Of a stretch of DNA of 16,507 nucleotides, positions 14,177-16,507 are shown piece after piece. Every line of letters begins with the position of its first letter. Within the stretch, counting starts at the first letter, position 1. The translations under genes were made by a program, and so were the position numbers. The notes beneath the pieces were generated by a model. That model ran no database searches. It saw only the letters and a list, made by a program, of their open reading frames with translations, and had not been told where the DNA came from. Source of the DNA: WTAW01 sp964540205 (lineage in GTDB: Bacteria; Acidobacteriota; Aminicenantia; Aminicenantales; Aminicenantaceae); the NCBI GenBank assembly GCA_964540205.1, contig CAZIMJ010000279.1, positions 1 through 16,507 of the forward strand. Reading direction: 5' to 3'.

Positions 14177-14205
14177 ATTTTAGCCCTTATCCAACCAACA
14201 GTAAA
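14177..14205 (-). promoter_or_regulatory. Possible promoter of the acyltransferase-GT4 pair, nearly leaderless
   Basis: Minus strand: TTTACT (14200-14205, 4 of 6), 17-bp spacer, TAAAAT (14177-14182, 5 of 6). Expected transcription start is within a few bases of the ATG at 14167, which fits the lack of an SD there. Confidence 0.35.
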
Positions 14206-14217
14206 CAGTCAGTTAAG

Positions 14218-14358
14218 CTAATTCGTCAGCATGCGAATTTTCCTCCAGCGCAGAAGATCCTCTCTTTCCTCGGCTCCGCTCTCCTCTTTGAGGAACCATG
14301 CCCGCTTCACCTCCGGATGGCATTCCTCATCAGCCTGCTTGACTGTGAGCTTATTTCT
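14218..14358 (-). pseudogene. Possible 3' remnant of a decayed gene
   Basis: A 46-codon stretch is open on the minus strand between an in-frame TAA (14359-14361) and a TAG (14218-14220), with no ATG and only an internal GTG. The peptide is charged and protein-like (KLTVKQADEECHPEVK, then RAWFLKEESG, then AEEREDLLRWRKIRMLTN), unlike the repeats around it. It sits directly next to REP-like cluster copy 4, which could have replaced the 5' part. I do not recognise the family. Confidence 0.25.
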
Positions 14359-14363
14359 TTAAT

Positions 14364-14556
14364 ATGTAGGCTCCGCTCCCCGAATGGACCGTTTGGGAAA
14401 CGGTCCCTAAACTCTGCTTGCTCGTCTCCTAGATGTGGGGGCCGCTCCCCGAGGGGGCCGAAAAATGGGGCCTGGCTCGTTTTTCCGGCAGGAAAAGGGT
14501 GCCTGTACCCATTTTAAGAAGTTTTTAGTGCGGGGACATTCCCCGAGCGGGCCGAT
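14364..14556. repeat. REP-like repeat cluster, copy 4
   Basis: The most diverged core (14462-14515) keeps AAAATGGGGCCTGGCTCG, TTTTCC...GGAAAA and GGTGCCTGTACCCATTTT in hairpin order. Around it are three CTCCCCGA-type units: 14364-14406, whose 14386-14406 hairpin (9-bp arms GGACCGTTT, loop GGG) is identical over 21 nt to 1910-1930; 14433-14460; and 14528-14555. Together with the remnant ORF it accounts for most of the 465-bp gap between the acyltransferase and the ferritin-like gene; 14407-14430 shows nothing. Confidence 0.65.
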
Positions 14557-14575
14557 GTTCTATTAATATAGACTG

Positions 14576-14584
14576 TGCTATAAT
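14576..14584 (+). promoter_or_regulatory. Extended -10 promoter of the ferritin-like gene
   Basis: TGCTATAAT is a full extended -10 (TGnTATAAT) 48 bp upstream of the ATG at 14633. No good -35 is present, which is usual for extended -10 promoters. The SD AGGAGGT (14623-14629) lies 3 nt before the ATG. Confidence 0.5.
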
Positions 14585-14632
14585 AGACGGCTGATAAACC
14601 ACTGAATAGTCCAGATAAAATGAGGAGGTCAG

Positions 14633-15091
14633 ATGAGCGTTGTATTTACTCTCAACCGGGCGATCCTGCTCGAACAGAAATTTGCAGAGTGCTACGAAAA
14701 AATGAGCAAAATCGCTTTTGATAGATCCATCGCCGAGCAACTCAAAATCTTATCTCAAGAAGAGATTTCCCATGTCAGCCTGCTCAAAACGGGCATGAAT
14801 TTTGCCACAAAAGAGCCTGATCTTTTTCAGGATACAAAAATCTCCTCCATAGAAATCGAAAGAGGAATAAAATTGCTTAATGGACTTGTTGAATCTCTGG
14901 CGAACAAAGATATCGATATCGAAGAGGCAATACACAAAATATACGATTTGGAGATGATCTTTGAGGAAGTTCATCTGAATAAAGTTGCTGAGTTTGAAGA
15001 ACCTTCAATGAAACAGCTCTTCGAAGCCCTCTCAAAAGGCGACCGTGCCCACAGAGCACGCCTCGAGAAGGTCGTCGCTAAGCTCCCCTAA
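14633..15091 (+). CDS. Small ferritin-like (rubrerythrin-fold) di-iron protein
   Basis: 152 residues, predicted as four helices with the ferritin-like spacing of carboxylate and histidine ligands: Glu14 in ILLEQKFAECYEKM, E44-I-S-H47 in helix 2, Glu107 in DLEMIFEEVH, and D137-R-A-H140 in helix 4, where family members normally have ExxH. There is no rubredoxin Cys4 domain, so it is a stand-alone di-iron protein like sulerythrin or short rubrerythrins, which act in peroxide reduction or iron handling in anaerobes. A strong SD and an extended -10 suggest good expression. It converges with the DUF5916 gene, the two stop regions overlapping by 4 bp (15088-15091). The Asp-for-Glu ligand change could alter metal binding; function is inferred from fold only. 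Confidence 0.78.
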   Translation: MSVVFTLNRAILLEQKFAECYEKMSKIAFDRSIAEQLKILSQEEISHVSLLKTGMNFATKEPDLFQDTKISSIEIERGIKLLNGLVESLANKDIDIEEAIHKIYDLEMIFEEVHLNKVAEFEEPSMKQLFEALSKGDRAHRARLEKVVAKLP

Positions 15092-16507
15092 AAAACGTAA
15101 GTCACCTTAAAAAACAGCGTATGTCCCTGTGTTCCTTTCTCACCGAACTCTCCTGTGCCCCTCTGATAGGCCAACTGCACAAATCCGAAAGGAGGCTGGA
15201 ACCGATAGACAAACACCACCTGGATGTTTTTCTTATCGATGGATGCGTTGACCTGGTAAAATAACTTGATGAACAGGTCATTCGTGAAATAATAATCGGA
15301 CCTGATCACATGGATCCACGTGCTTTTATCCTCCGGATCGGGATCGTACATGAGTCGAGTCAACTCATAGGACAAAGAGAAATCCTGCGTCAGCTTGTAA
15401 TTAAAAGATCCCTCGACCAGCTGAAAATCCAGGTCAAAATTGCGGCCGAAGCTGTAGGAGATACTTGCCGATTGCCATTCTCTGGTGTTGTATCCCAATT
15501 TAAATTCGGTCTGATTGTTCCAAAATTCCTTCTCGTATAACTTGTATTCCTGGTGGTATTCCACTTCGAGGGACAACTTATTCTGGAAATCAAATCCAAG
15601 CTCCTGGTCAACCTGCCAGCTGCGCAGAGTTTTGTCCATTCCCCAGTAAATATTGTAATTGGAACTGTATTCTATCCGGTCGAACAATCCTTTCTTCAAC
15701 CAGAAGGTTTTCGTGAGAGCCGAATCAAATTCACGGCGGTTGTCATCCCGGATAAATCCGACCTCATTGGCATTATCGGCAAATGTGTTACCAAGTTGTG
15801 TGTACCGGAGATGGATGTGAAACGTGGCCGAATCATAGCTGGGCCTCAGAAAAAAAGCCAGATCTGTATCATAATCCCCGTAACTCACAGCAAACTGACC
15901 GGTAAACCGGAATGTATCCGTGAAATAAAGAGCAGTGTCAAAACCCGCAGTTCCCTTGTTTTTTCCATTGATGTGCTTGTTGGCACCCAGAAAACCGAAA
16001 GTTGAAGAGGTCATAACATCTCTCTTCAGCCTGAACACAGTGTAATTGGCCGAATCGATGTCGTTGGTTTCGTCTTTTTTCGCCTGAGTGCTCAATCCCT
16101 GATACTCATATCCCCCCGACTTCCCATAGACCTTTACTCCTCCATAAATGTCTGAGATCCTCCGGGAATAAAACAGGCGTATCCTCTGCTGGTAGATCTC
16201 CGAGCCCTCCAGGAAATAATTTCTCTTCTCCGGGAGTGATAACTCAAAACGCGTCAGGTTGATCTGCTCCTGATCGGCTTCCACTGTGGCAAAATCAGGA
16301 TTTATTGTGAGGTTTCCGGAGATAAGCTGCGAAAAAGCGTATCGCACATCCAATCCCGCAGCCACATCTGTGGGCTCTTTCTCTTCCACCTTTAAGATGA
16401 CATGGGGGATGATCTGCGACTTCTTTACAACGGCGGCCAATTCAAGACCTGTTAACTCACCAAATTGGGATACCTTCTCCGCTGATTCCAAAGGACCTGT
16501 CCAAAAG
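15088..16507 (-). CDS. DUF5916-type outer-membrane beta-barrel protein, C-terminal part (runs off right edge)
   Basis: The frame is open from the right edge (F-W-T-G-P-L-E-S...) to TAG at 15088-15090, so this is the 3' part of a longer gene, about 473 codons; the TTG at 16489-16491 is not a real start. LDVRYAFSQLISGNLTINPD, then FATVEADQEQINLTRFELSL, then PEKRNYFLEGSEI is the conserved entry to the barrel in DUF5916 proteins, which often carry an N-terminal CBM9-like domain off window here. The rest is alternating aromatic/polar beta strands, ending in FFKVTYVF with the C-terminal Phe expected of BAM-inserted outer-membrane proteins. Function is unknown for the family; a secreted-carbohydrate or surface role is guessed from the CBM9-like partner. 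It is good evidence that the organism has an outer membrane. Confidence 0.85.
   Translation of the reverse strand, partial: FWTGPLESAEKVSQFGELTGLELAAVVKKSQIIPHVILKVEEKEPTDVAAGLDVRYAFSQLISGNLTINPDFATVEADQEQINLTRFELSLPEKRNYFLEGSEIYQQRIRLFYSRRISDIYGGVKVYGKSGGYEYQGLSTQAKKDETNDIDSANYTVFRLKRDVMTSSTFGFLGANKHINGKNKGTAGFDTALYFTDTFRFTGQFAVSYGDYDTDLAFFLRPSYDSATFHIHLRYTQLGNTFADNANEVGFIRDDNRREFDSALTKTFWLKKGLFDRIEYSSNYNIYWGMDKTLRSWQVDQELGFDFQNKLSLEVEYHQEYKLYEKEFWNNQTEFKLGYNTREWQSASISYSFGRNFDLDFQLVEGSFNYKLTQDFSLSYELTRLMYDPDPEDKSTWIHVIRSDYYFTNDLFIKLFYQVNASIDKKNIQVVFVYRFQPPFGFVQLAYQRGTGEFGEKGTQGHTLFFKVTYVF

Noticed and set aside
1757..14515. CRISPR array
   Set aside because: The repeats are palindromic, few, kilobases apart and have no regular spacers; no cas gene is present.

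Overview
The window looks like chromosomal DNA of an anaerobic or facultative, probably Gram-negative bacterium of moderate GC. The best guess is the Acidobacteriota/Aminicenantota neighbourhood. That guess rests on gene content: a large secreted BNR/sortilin-type beta-propeller protein, a DUF5916-type outer-membrane barrel, a DHODH-like protein beside a GlcD-type oxidase, and a single-chain transketolase. It also rests on unusually repeat-rich intergenic DNA. The taxonomic call is inference; no rRNA is present. No tRNA, rRNA, CRISPR array or transposase gene was seen.

Layout. Positions 1-10855 carry seven minus-strand genes: the 5' end of a dihydroorotate-dehydrogenase-like gene (1-74), a GlcD-type FAD-linked oxidase (290-1708), a 1069-residue secreted BNR-repeat protein (2088-5297), a CPA2 cation/proton antiporter (5423-6625), a staphylococcal-nuclease/OB-fold protein (6882-7682), a complete transketolase (7838-9676) and a double-GNAT acetyltransferase (9929-10855). 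Most are separated by 120-380 bp of repeats, so they are probably mostly separate transcription units. The antiporter and transketolase have recognisable sigma70-type promoters. From 11216 to 14167 come a PIG-L deacetylase (+), a GT4 glycosyltransferase (-) and a CelD/BioF2-type acyltransferase (-). At the right end a small ferritin-like protein (14633-15091, +) faces the 3' part of a DUF5916 outer-membrane protein that runs off the window.

The most interesting functional idea is the 9929-14167 block. An MshD-like double GNAT, an MshB/Mca-like PIG-L deacetylase and an MshA-like GT4 glycosyltransferase lie next to each other, followed by an acyl- or aminoacyl-transferase-like protein. Three of the four activities of mycothiol-type thiol synthesis (glycosyl transfer, de-N-acetylation, N-acetylation) are therefore represented, while the cysteine ligase (MshC) is not seen. 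The block could make an undescribed pseudodisaccharide or low-molecular-weight thiol, or it could decorate a surface glycan.

The most striking non-coding signal is repeat structure. There are four copies of a REP/RAYT-type hairpin (core ATGGGGACTGGCTCC ... GGTGCCTGTACCCAT) bracketed by GGACCG-type palindromes, including two identical 21-nt hairpins 12.5 kb apart. There are two MITE-like elements whose ends share AAAAAATGTCGATA, and degenerate ACGTAAAA/ACGTGAAA low-complexity tracts in which genes terminate.
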